A stretch of 17,862 bases of DNA from Planctomycetota bacterium. GTDB taxonomy: Bacteria; Planctomycetota; Planctomycetia; Pirellulales; UBA7805. Shown here one piece after another: positions 7,664 to 14,202 of this stretch. The translations under genes were made by a program, and so were the position numbers. Within the stretch, counting starts at the first letter, position 1; each line of letters opens with the position of its first letter. The stretch lies in assembly GCA_014237955.1 (NCBI GenBank), contig JABABY010000015.1, forward strand, positions 1 to 17,862. The letters run 5' to 3'. The notes under the pieces were generated by a model. It searched no databases. It was not told the origin of the DNA and was given only the letters and a program-made list of their open reading frames with translations.

Positions 7664-8470
7664 TTAAGCTGCTCGACGCTGTTCACGAGCCCTGCCATGG
7701 CGCCCTTCTTGTTGATGTTGAATAAAGGCAAGCAATTGGTTTACCTGTGGCACCAACTGATCATTTCCACGAAGAATCTCACGCGCATGATCTAGGCCCA
7801 CTTTTGCACGATAAATCAAACGATGGGCTTCGGAGAGACCACGTATCGCTTCGCGTGAAAAATCATTTCGCTTCAACGCAACCACATTGATACAGCGAGG
7901 TCTAGTTGGTTGTCCCTCCACAAGTATGAAGGGGGGAACATCGTGAATCACCCTGCTTAGGCCGCCAACAAAACTAAAGCTGCCAATGGTTGCATAATGG
8001 TGGACACAACTGGATCCCGACAGTGAAGCATGGTCTTCCACGTGAACATGACCACCAAGCAAGGCGCCGTTGGCAATGACAATATGATTTGCTAAATGAC
8101 AGTCATGAGCAATATGTACATTTGCCATAAGAAAATTATGGTCTCCAATGACCGTCATGCCATCTTCTTTTTCCGATCCCCGGTTGATTGTCACTCCCTC
8201 ACGAATCACATTGTGATCACCGATGATCACTTGCGTATCACTTCCCAGATAGCTTGTATCCTGAGGCTCGGCACCGATCACGGCACCGGGATAGATATGA
8301 TTGTGGCTCCCTATCGTCACCTCACCCATGATCGTGACATTGCCGACCAGATGGGTGCCACGACCGATCTTTGCACCGGAACCCACAATGCAAAAAGGGC
8401 CGATTTCCACATCTTCGTCGATTTCCGCTCGGGGATCGACAGCCGCTTGATCTGAAATAAAGGTAGTCAT
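7664..8470 (-). CDS. lpxA: UDP-N-acetylglucosamine O-acyltransferase (LpxA)
   Basis: LpxA transfers a hydroxyacyl chain from ACP to UDP-GlcNAc in the first step of lipid A synthesis; it is a cytosolic homotrimer. The 268 residues (usual length about 262) show the left-handed beta-helix hexapeptide repeats from about 10 to 185, then a helical C-terminal domain with ALKRNDFSREAI. The catalytic His is H122 in HIAHDC. G170 aligns with E. coli Gly173 of the hydrocarbon ruler, which suggests a long acyl chain such as C14. N195 and R201 match the UDP-sugar contacts N198 and R204 of E. coli, but E200 is replaced by V197. The ATG at 8470 has no strong Shine-Dalgarno sequence. lpxC lies 82 bases upstream in the same direction. 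Confidence 0.95.
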   Translation of the reverse strand: MTTFISDQAAVDPRAEIDEDVEIGPFCIVGSGAKIGRGTHLVGNVTIMGEVTIGSHNHIYPGAVIGAEPQDTSYLGSDTQVIIGDHNVIREGVTINRGSEKEDGMTVIGDHNFLMANVHIAHDCHLANHIVIANGALLGGHVHVEDHASLSGSSCVHHYATIGSFSFVGGLSRVIHDVPPFILVEGQPTRPRCINVVALKRNDFSREAIRGLSEAHRLIYRAKVGLDHAREILRGNDQLVPQVNQLLAFIQHQQEGRHGRAREQRRAA

Positions 8471-8552
8471 AAGGATCGATTCTGGACTTGCAAATACTTC
8501 ATCCGGCTCTCTGCTTTGCCGTTTAGGAAGGCAGAGAATGTCGTTGCTCTAG

Positions 8553-9485
8553 TCAGCGATGAAATTCTTCGATTTGTCCTTCTTTGAGGAGTGCTTTTAT
8601 CAGTTCTGCATTTAAACGGTGGCCGGAACGATGTGCAATAAAATGACCGACAATATTACAGCCAGCCAATGCAAAATCCCCTACCATATCTAGGATCTTG
8701 TGCCGCGCACATTCGTCATCAAAACGAAGCGAGTTTTCTTTAGGGCCGTGCTGATCGAAAACGAGAACGTCCGTAAGCTGTACGCGTGTTCCCAGGCCCT
8801 GGGAAAGAAGCCAATTTGCTTCCTGCTCCAGCATAAACGTGCGACAGCGGGCAAGTTCATGGCGAAAGACGTCTGGTGTCACAGTAAATTCTGCTGTTTG
8901 CCTACCAATGGCCGAAGAAACTTCCGTGTAATCTAATCGGTATCTGAAGGATGTCTTGCCATCCTGAGAGGGTCGTGCTTCAATCCAATGATCACTATCA
9001 CCGACCCGAGTCGTATCCTGAATTATCAGGCGAGGCTGTGAAATATCCTGGGAAACAATACCAGCCGCATCGAGCGCATCTACGAAAGCTGCGGAAGATC
9101 CATCACAGCCTGGCATCTCACTCTGATTCACTCTGATTTCACAGTTGGTAATGCCAAGCCCACTAAGAGCGGACATGATATGTTCTATCATCTCAACCGT
9201 CGCACCATCACAGACCAAAGTGGTACGTCGCGGTGTCTCAATCCGATATTGGATGGCTGCCGGAATTTTTACGGGTACAGGTAAATCATCCCGAACAAAA
9301 ACAAGGCCGGTGTTCACCTCCGCCGGATGAAATTCCACCCTAACATCTTTGCCTCCCCAATAGCCAAAGCCCTCAACAACCGCCATACGGGCAATGGTAG
9401 CCTGGGGTTGCTCGGGCAAACGAATTGTTTTACCAGCCTGGTCAATAGAAGTGGCCACACGGGCCCCACCAGCGACTGTCGACAT
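8553..9485 (-). CDS. lpxC: UDP-3-O-acyl-GlcNAc deacetylase (LpxC)
   Basis: LpxC is the zinc enzyme of the committed step of lipid A synthesis: it removes acetate from UDP-3-O-acyl-GlcNAc in the cytosol. The zinc ligands are H102 (in IEHIMSALSGLG, with general base E101), H262 and D266 (in ARHKILDMVGD). The second catalytic His is H289 (in HRSGHRLN). Length is 310 residues, close to the usual 305, with about 25 extra residues before the normal N-terminus. It is not fused to FabZ, unlike in some other phyla. The start ATG at 9485 has GGGAGG about seven bases upstream. It lies between ompH (87-base gap) and lpxA. All catalytic residues are present. Confidence 0.96.
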   Translation of the reverse strand: MSTVAGGARVATSIDQAGKTIRLPEQPQATIARMAVVEGFGYWGGKDVRVEFHPAEVNTGLVFVRDDLPVPVKIPAAIQYRIETPRRTTLVCDGATVEMIEHIMSALSGLGITNCEIRVNQSEMPGCDGSSAAFVDALDAAGIVSQDISQPRLIIQDTTRVGDSDHWIEARPSQDGKTSFRYRLDYTEVSSAIGRQTAEFTVTPDVFRHELARCRTFMLEQEANWLLSQGLGTRVQLTDVLVFDQHGPKENSLRFDDECARHKILDMVGDFALAGCNIVGHFIAHRSGHRLNAELIKALLKEGQIEEFHR

Positions 9486-9559
9486 TCCTGCCTCCCTGCA
9501 GTTTTACGTCGAGATAAGAGACATCGCCCACAATATTGATGCAGGCGGACGAAAAACTT

Positions 9560-9572
9560 CACATTCAATGTG
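9560..9572 (-). promoter_or_regulatory. Palindrome between ompH and lpxC, possible attenuator
   Basis: CACATT-C-AATGTG is a perfect 13-base palindrome that begins right after the ompH stop codon. On the coding strand TTTTT follows three bases later (AAGTTTTTC). As RNA the stem would be weak, about four pairs and a five-base loop, so real termination is doubtful; partial attenuation or a protein site is possible. Confidence 0.2.
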
Positions 9573-10235
9573 TTATCGTGGCGGCACCTGCTGTCGACCG
9601 CTTAATGGCACGTTGGGTTGTTGGCCTCCCACGGGCTTATTTAAACTTGCTAAAACATGCGGCGTAATATCCATTTGTGGATCATTAAAAACAATGGGGC
9701 GACTAACTCCTCGCACTACATCTTGTGGTTGCTTACTGTCGATTGGCTCACCATTGAACTGAATAACAAGACCAATGCTGTTCTGCTCACAGTACCGCTT
9801 GGTCTCTGTTTTCACTTCGTAATACACATTCCACAGTATTTGGGATTCGCTCTTGCGAATTTCTTTTTTTTGCTTGTTGGCATTGAGGGTCCATTCAGCC
9901 TTGGCGCGATTAATCTGTTCATCCAAGTCGTTATAATCGGGTGTTGCGGGCTTCAGTTCCCGGAGTTTCATTTCCATCTCGCCAATTCGTATCCGCTCGG
10001 CTTTGAGCCCTTCTCCGGCTTTTGAAAATCGTTCTTTGAGTTCCTCCATCGCCTGTTTGAAGCGAATATGATTTTCCAAGATATACTTGACATCTAATAC
10101 GGCAATGCGATTCGGCGGTGGCGACACGCCTTGGGCGCTTGCCTTGTAAGCCGATACCAATACGGCCATTGAAATACTGACGATAACAAAGCGGGGCCAT
10201 GCCCCCGACACGTTTGGAAAGAAACGGTTTTTCAC
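9573..10235 (-). CDS. skp: Periplasmic chaperone Skp/OmpH
   Basis: An OmpH/Skp family chaperone that holds unfolded outer-membrane proteins in the periplasm. From the GTG at 10235 (220 aa) it starts with a positively charged segment, a hydrophobic core FVIVSISMAVLVSA and a signal peptidase I site ASA|Q at 32-35. The mature part has the RIAVLDVKYILENH strand, a Lys/Glu-rich coiled coil at about 60-145, and the returning strand IGLVIQFNG. The C-terminus is Pro/Gln-rich. The GTG at 10235 is preferred over the one at 10244 because AAGGAG lies eight bases before it; the upstream GTG overlaps that ribosome binding site. It heads the lpxC-lpxA operon, matching the common ompH-lpx linkage of Gram-negative bacteria. 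The leader has unusual regulatory structure, listed separately. Confidence 0.88.
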   Translation of the reverse strand: MKNRFFPNVSGAWPRFVIVSISMAVLVSAYKASAQGVSPPPNRIAVLDVKYILENHIRFKQAMEELKERFSKAGEGLKAERIRIGEMEMKLRELKPATPDYNDLDEQINRAKAEWTLNANKQKKEIRKSESQILWNVYYEVKTETKRYCEQNSIGLVIQFNGEPIDSKQPQDVVRGVSRPIVFNDPQMDITPHVLASLNKPVGGQQPNVPLSGRQQVPPR

Positions 10236-10237
10236 GT

Positions 10238-10254
10238 TTAGCACTCCTTGCTAA
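10238..10254 (-). promoter_or_regulatory. Inverted repeat enclosing the ompH ribosome binding site
   Basis: TTAGCA (10254-10249 on the minus strand), AGGAG as loop, and TGCTAA (10243-10238) form a perfect 6-base-pair hairpin whose five-base loop is the Shine-Dalgarno core. It ends two bases before the GTG start at 10235. It may modulate ribosome access or be a protein site. On the plus strand the first nine bases equal one CIRCE half-site (TTAGCACTC), but the second half-site is absent. Confidence 0.4.
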
Positions 10255-10555
10255 CTCGAAGCGGCCATCCATGACCTGATGTGAACCGATTTTAAACGGC
10301 GTCCACTGTGGACTGCCAAATCCGGCCAGTGCTACACCGCACAAGAGGCCGAATTCGAGCGGGCATTGTGCCTACATGCCTGAATGAAGTAAAGGCCAGT
10401 TTTATTGGATGTACCATCGTTCACTGGCATGGTTTGGACCAGCCCCACTTTACCTCCAGAACTGATGTTCTAATCGCACTAGCTAGCAACGAAAGCAGGG
10501 AACCTATTCTGTATGCCCCCTTCACCATGAGCACTTGGCTGGATTGCTCCGGCCA
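10255..10555. other. Intergenic region between mscS and ompH
   Basis: About 300 bases separate the mscS stop codon from the ompH ribosome binding site. The part near ompH holds the promoter with its palindromic spacer (10291-10319). The rest (about 10320-10555) shows no gene, no tRNA and no clear terminator for mscS; a T-tract after a stem is missing. Confidence 0.5.
10291..10319 (-). promoter_or_regulatory. Putative promoter of the ompH-lpxC-lpxA operon with operator in the spacer
   Basis: On the minus strand TTGGCA (10319-10314; five of six -35 positions) and TTTAAA (10296-10291; four of six -10 positions) have the ideal 17-base spacing. The first 13 spacer bases (10313-10301) are the perfect palindrome GTCCAC-A-GTGGAC, directly abutting the -35. 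A regulator bound there would sit between the hexamers. Transcription would begin near 10284, about 50 bases before the GTG at 10235. Confidence 0.45.
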
Positions 10556-11374
10556 TTAATGAGAAATCGCGTGGTTGTGGATTTCCATTTGCGGATAAGG
10601 GATCCCTATCCCCGCCTCGTCCAGATGATTCTTTATTGCGGCAATAAGTGCTTGCTTGACTGTGCCAAAATCGGATGCATTGGCCCATACTCTTACCGAC
10701 CAATCAATCGAAGAGGGGCCCAAATCCAACAAAACAATTGCTGGCTCCGGTTCGGATAAATAGTCGGGAACAGATTGGACTGCCTCGAGCAGCACCTGCC
10801 GGGTCCGATCTAAGTCTGCTGTATATTCAGTCCCCACAGCAACATCCACCCGACGGGTGGGATGGTAAGACGAGTTTTGGATCACGGTATCAAAGACCGA
10901 TTTGTTGGGGATAACAATCCGTCGGTTGTCGGGTGTATCAATTGCCGTCGTGACAAGATCCAACGCGAATACGGTCCCCGTCTGGCCCGCTACCTCAACA
11001 AAATCACCCACTTTGAAGGGCCTAAAGACAAGCAGCATCGCGCCAGCCGCAAAATTACTGAGCGCTCCTTGAAAAGCGAGGCCAATGGCAAGGCCAGCAG
11101 CACCTATGACAGCCGCAAAGCTGGTCGTCTGAATACCAAAGATCCCCAGGCAAGCTAGGCTAAAAAGAATTAAAATGCACCAGCGAGCCAACCTAGAAAC
11201 AAACCGCGTCAGTGTTTTGTCAATGTTCGCTTTTCGCATCGTTCCGGCCAGCAGATGGGCAACAATGCCGGCAACAATCCAGGCGACAATCAATAGAACG
11301 AGGACCCCAACCACGCGCGCACCAAAATACAACACCGTGGTCGATGCATATTCTTTTATTTCTGCAAATGTCAT
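10556..11374 (-). CDS. mscS: Small-conductance mechanosensitive channel (MscS)
   Basis: MscS is a homoheptameric inner-membrane channel that opens under hypo-osmotic tension. The 272 residues follow the E. coli plan: TM1 at about 18-43, TM2 at about 62-84, and the pore-lining TM3 at about 87-116 with the Gly/Ala pattern GAAGLAIGLAFQGALSNFAAG. The beta domain follows with FRPFKVGDFVEV, then the alpha/beta vestibule ending in GIPYPQMEIH. It has no extra N-terminal membrane helices. The ATG at 11374 has AAGGAA about six bases upstream. It lies 78 bases behind the J-like/MshEN gene on the same strand and could be co-transcribed, but a functional link is not evident. Confidence 0.95.
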   Translation of the reverse strand: MTFAEIKEYASTTVLYFGARVVGVLVLLIVAWIVAGIVAHLLAGTMRKANIDKTLTRFVSRLARWCILILFSLACLGIFGIQTTSFAAVIGAAGLAIGLAFQGALSNFAAGAMLLVFRPFKVGDFVEVAGQTGTVFALDLVTTAIDTPDNRRIVIPNKSVFDTVIQNSSYHPTRRVDVAVGTEYTADLDRTRQVLLEAVQSVPDYLSEPEPAIVLLDLGPSSIDWSVRVWANASDFGTVKQALIAAIKNHLDEAGIGIPYPQMEIHNHAISH

Positions 11375-11452
11375 TACAGTTCCTTAAAGATCGATTGCGG
11401 AGTTAGCTACAGATCGCGGGAGAGTTTTCTCTCAACAACAATTTAGCCGTGC

Positions 11453-12313
11453 CTACTTCTTATTGTTTTCTTCAATCCACTTTTTGATCTTAGTCCAAAT
11501 TTTGGCAAACCCACTGACCTCCGCCCCTTCTTCTGACACATCGCTGCGACTGGTCAACTCAGCTTCTGCTGCCTCTCGCGTATAGTGTTCACCAATAAGT
11601 TGATTGATGTCAGCCGGTGTGCAGACGACCATTCGGATCGACATGCCAAGTCGGAGCTTAAGATCTTCCTCGAGTTGTAAATCCAGCAGGTTAGGTGATG
11701 CCAGCAACAACTGTTCATTTTCGACCATTATAGGGACCAAGGAATGGGTCCTTGCAAGGACTGCCGAGATTTTCGGAAACAGCGACTCGTCAATGACAAC
11801 ATCGCTTAAGTCAAGGAATGGCAAGCCGATCGATCGGGCATGCGCCTGCATGATAACATCTGCTGGCGCAACGTTCTTTTGCATGAGTGCATCGCGCAGC
11901 GACAAACCGACGCTCTCAGCATAACGGCTTGCGATTTCTAATTGTTCCCTGCTGACGTTATCGCCCTTAAGCAATATATCTGCAAGTTTATCGCGCCGAC
12001 CTGCCCTCGCCTGTTTGTGCCCGAGGGATAGATCATATTCCTCTTTGCGTTGAAGATCCGTCAAACAGAGCATGGCACGCGCCAACTCATTGAGCAATTG
12101 CTGTGATTGCTGCGCGTAATCACTCGTTGAATATTTACGCACGTGGCTGTTCAGCTTACGGTAGTGCCGACGAATTCTAGCCTGGTCGTCATCAAATCGC
12201 TCAAGACGAAGCAGTTGATAGTAATCAAATGGCGGATCGCCATCCTTGATACCCAACCACTCACGGTAGACATCTATTGTCCCAGTAGAAGACATAATCG
12301 TCTGCACTTCCAT
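11453..12313 (-). CDS. J-like domain (no HPD) fused to GspE/MshE N-terminal domain
   Basis: A 286-residue cytosolic protein. Residues about 15-98 resemble a J-domain: DYYQLLRLERFDDDQARIRRHYRKL for helices I-II, then LLNELARAMLCLTDLQRKEEYD for helices III-IV. The loop that should contain HPD reads HVRKYSTSD, so the Hsp70-stimulating tripeptide is missing. Residues about 107-245 are an MshEN/T2SSE-N type domain with two repeats: KLADILLKGDNVSREQLEIA, then SLRDALMQKNV leading to IGLPFLDL. Some MshEN domains bind c-di-GMP through RLG-type motifs; here the first reads KLAD, so binding is doubtful. The tail is Lys/Glu-rich. No GspE ATPase part follows. It lies 153 bases behind an atypical Hsp70 on the same strand, suggesting partnership. 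The start may also be the ATG at 12295. Such J-like domains recur in planctomycetes, from memory. Confidence 0.75.
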   Translation of the reverse strand: MEVQTIMSSTGTIDVYREWLGIKDGDPPFDYYQLLRLERFDDDQARIRRHYRKLNSHVRKYSTSDYAQQSQQLLNELARAMLCLTDLQRKEEYDLSLGHKQARAGRRDKLADILLKGDNVSREQLEIASRYAESVGLSLRDALMQKNVAPADVIMQAHARSIGLPFLDLSDVVIDESLFPKISAVLARTHSLVPIMVENEQLLLASPNLLDLQLEEDLKLRLGMSIRMVVCTPADINQLIGEHYTREAAEAELTSRSDVSEEGAEVSGFAKIWTKIKKWIEENNKK

Positions 12314-12466
12314 CAGTTATCATCCACAGGCAGTGCCTTCGCCTATCCGCAGATTGTTTCATCTAATCGTCAGCCACATTGCATGGATGCAAAGTATGCC
12401 AGAATGAAACTAGTAATCGAATGTCGTTTCTCACCATCAAGCAAAGTTGCACATTACAGTTGGGCG

Positions 12467-14050
12467 TTATTCAATGCGATAATCTTCCGCAAGACGTGCA
12501 AGCGCATCGATCTTATTCTCGTCAAGGGCACCTGTTCGCTCAATCTGCTTTGTTGCAAAACGCCCCCCCGTCTGGTCTTGGGCTTGGACGCTAATGCGCC
12601 CCGATGCATCAAAAGAATACACGACTTCAATCGGCGAACCCTTAGGAAGGCCCTCCGGCAAATCGGTGATATGAAAATCTCCAATCTGAGCACACGCCGA
12701 CGGATCGGGAGCTTCGCCCTGGAGCACCTTCACATGTACTCGTCGTTGACCATCCTTGTTCGTAAGAAAGGTCTGTCGCTTTTCCACGGGAAGTTTTGTA
12801 TTCCTCGGAACCATAACGAAGTTCCGCTCTTTATCATTTTTTGGATTGCGAGCAACGATTCCCAAGCCATGAGAATTAACATCTTCTTGTTCAACCGCCG
12901 ATAATTTTTTCTTTAGACTTTCTGCCAATTTGGAATCCGTGCCTCGATGTTTTGCCTCAAGAATTGCGGCGTGAATTGCTGCGCCCTGTGCTACCGCTGT
13001 AAATGGCGATATATCTCGGCACGGTTTCATGCCAATCAAGGCCTCGAGGCGATTCCGCATTAACGGCATGAGACTCGATCCACCAATCATGACAACAGCA
13101 TCCAATTCATCTGGGCGTACTTTGGCCTGCTCCAAGACAAGTTCGGCGGTATCGATCGTTCGTTGTGCAAGATCGGCAGTCATTTCTTCAAACTGATTTC
13201 TTGATACCGGAACAGAAAGGGCCTTGCCTTGATGGCGACACGAAATGGCCGTCTCCTCAAGATCTGTCAAGGCAACTTTTGCCTGATCACATTCATAGCG
13301 TATCATTTGCAACGCTTCCGGAGACTCGCGAAAGTCGATGCCCTGCGATGCAGTAAACTGTTCAGCAACATAATCAAGAATTCGATCCGTCCAGTCGACG
13401 CCGCCTAACAGAACATCTCCGTCGGTGGCCAGGACGCGAAAATGCGTCGGGCTGTAGTTCACAACGGTTACATCAAAGGTGCCTCCACCCAAATCGTACA
13501 CCAGAGTCTGCCGTGGCTTTTCATCCGATCGGGCAAAAGCCCCCAATTCACCCTGTTCCCATGCATAGGTAAGCGTCGCTGCTGTCGGCTCGTTGATAAT
13601 GTCGATCACATTAATGCCGGAAATCCGTCCCGCATCCTGTGTTGCCTTTCGGCGAAGATCATTAAAGTAATAGGGCACCGTGATGACTGCGTTGCCAATT
13701 TCACCAATCTGCGCTTCAGCGTCCTGCTTCAATTTTTTTAATATTAAAGCGGACAAAAATTCTGGGGTAATTGCCCTGCCATCAAAGGTCGTCTTATACT
13801 CTTGTTCGACCTCCCCCATATGGCGCTTGATGCGGTCAACAACATGGTCTGGATTTTCCATTGCTGCTCGCATGCGATTCGGGCCAACAATAACATGTCC
13901 GGTCTCCGCAAGTAGGATTAAACTAGGAGTCTCCTCCTCACCATCCTCGTTGGCGACCGCAACGGGCGTCCCGTTTTCATCCACGTACGCCAGTGTTGAA
14001 AATGTTGTTCCCAGGTCGATGCCGACCGTGCGACCTTCAAAAAAATCCAT
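12467..14050 (-). CDS. Hsp70-family protein, lid-less and atypical
   Basis: A 527-residue cytosolic Hsp70 paralogue (DnaK is about 638). The ATPase domain is intact: GIDLGTTFSTLAYV (phosphate 1), catalytic Lys75 in RIKRHMG, NEPTAATLTYAWEQG, YDLGGGTFDVTVV (phosphate 2) and MIGGSSLMPLM (adenosine). A beta substrate-binding domain follows at about 395-505, and the protein ends at 527, so the helical lid is missing. Three features differ from DnaK. The Arg167 position, which contacts the J-domain HPD, is Asp150 (NVIDIINEP). The hydrophobic VLLLDV linker is AVEQEDVN at 385-392. An insertion of about 17 residues precedes the linker. The start is ATG at 14050, with AAGG upstream and TTG at 14053 immediately before. 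It is a paralogue, not the main DnaK; no grpE or dnaJ is near. Confidence 0.92.
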   Translation of the reverse strand: MDFFEGRTVGIDLGTTFSTLAYVDENGTPVAVANEDGEEETPSLILLAETGHVIVGPNRMRAAMENPDHVVDRIKRHMGEVEQEYKTTFDGRAITPEFLSALILKKLKQDAEAQIGEIGNAVITVPYYFNDLRRKATQDAGRISGINVIDIINEPTAATLTYAWEQGELGAFARSDEKPRQTLVYDLGGGTFDVTVVNYSPTHFRVLATDGDVLLGGVDWTDRILDYVAEQFTASQGIDFRESPEALQMIRYECDQAKVALTDLEETAISCRHQGKALSVPVSRNQFEEMTADLAQRTIDTAELVLEQAKVRPDELDAVVMIGGSSLMPLMRNRLEALIGMKPCRDISPFTAVAQGAAIHAAILEAKHRGTDSKLAESLKKKLSAVEQEDVNSHGLGIVARNPKNDKERNFVMVPRNTKLPVEKRQTFLTNKDGQRRVHVKVLQGEAPDPSACAQIGDFHITDLPEGLPKGSPIEVVYSFDASGRISVQAQDQTGGRFATKQIERTGALDENKIDALARLAEDYRIE

Positions 14051-14076
14051 CAATGATGCCTTGGGTTAATCTTTCC

Positions 14077-14089
14077 ACTATTGAATAGT
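14077..14089. promoter_or_regulatory. Palindrome upstream of the Hsp70 gene
   Basis: ACTATT-G-AATAGT is a perfect 13-base palindrome 27-39 bases upstream of the Hsp70 ATG, where a repressor would block transcription or early elongation. It is not a CIRCE element. About four perfect 6-1-6 palindromes are expected by chance in a window of this size, so only the position makes it notable. Confidence 0.25.
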
Positions 14090-14202
14090 AACCTCTTGAT
14101 TGCCCCAAAGCCAGTAATTGCTACCGCTGCGCGAGAAGCAGGAGTAGAGCAAACAGATAGACACGGGGTGGAAAAATCTGGGTGACATTGGGGGGAGCCA
14201 AA

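Noticed and set aside
10238..10254. A CIRCE heat-shock operator at the ompH start
   Set aside because: The half-site TTAGCACTC is perfect, but the second half GAGTGCTAA at nine-base spacing is missing and the actual repeat has a five-base spacer. It is reported as an inverted repeat around the ribosome binding site instead.
11420..11433. GAGAG/CTCTC hairpin with a TTTT loop between the J-like gene and mscS
   Set aside because: The stem is only five pairs and no T-tract follows in the direction of transcription, so a terminator call is not supported.
12143..12904. A 253-codon plus-strand open frame
   Set aside because: It lies antisense to the end of the clearly identified Hsp70 gene and the start of the J-like gene, spanning the gap between them. 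Its product is Cys/Arg/Ser-rich without domain pattern, typical of a shadow frame.
12467..14050. Calling this gene dnaK
   Set aside because: It lacks the lid, the hydrophobic linker and Arg167, and no grpE or dnaJ is near. It is a paralogue within the Hsp70 family rather than the housekeeping DnaK.
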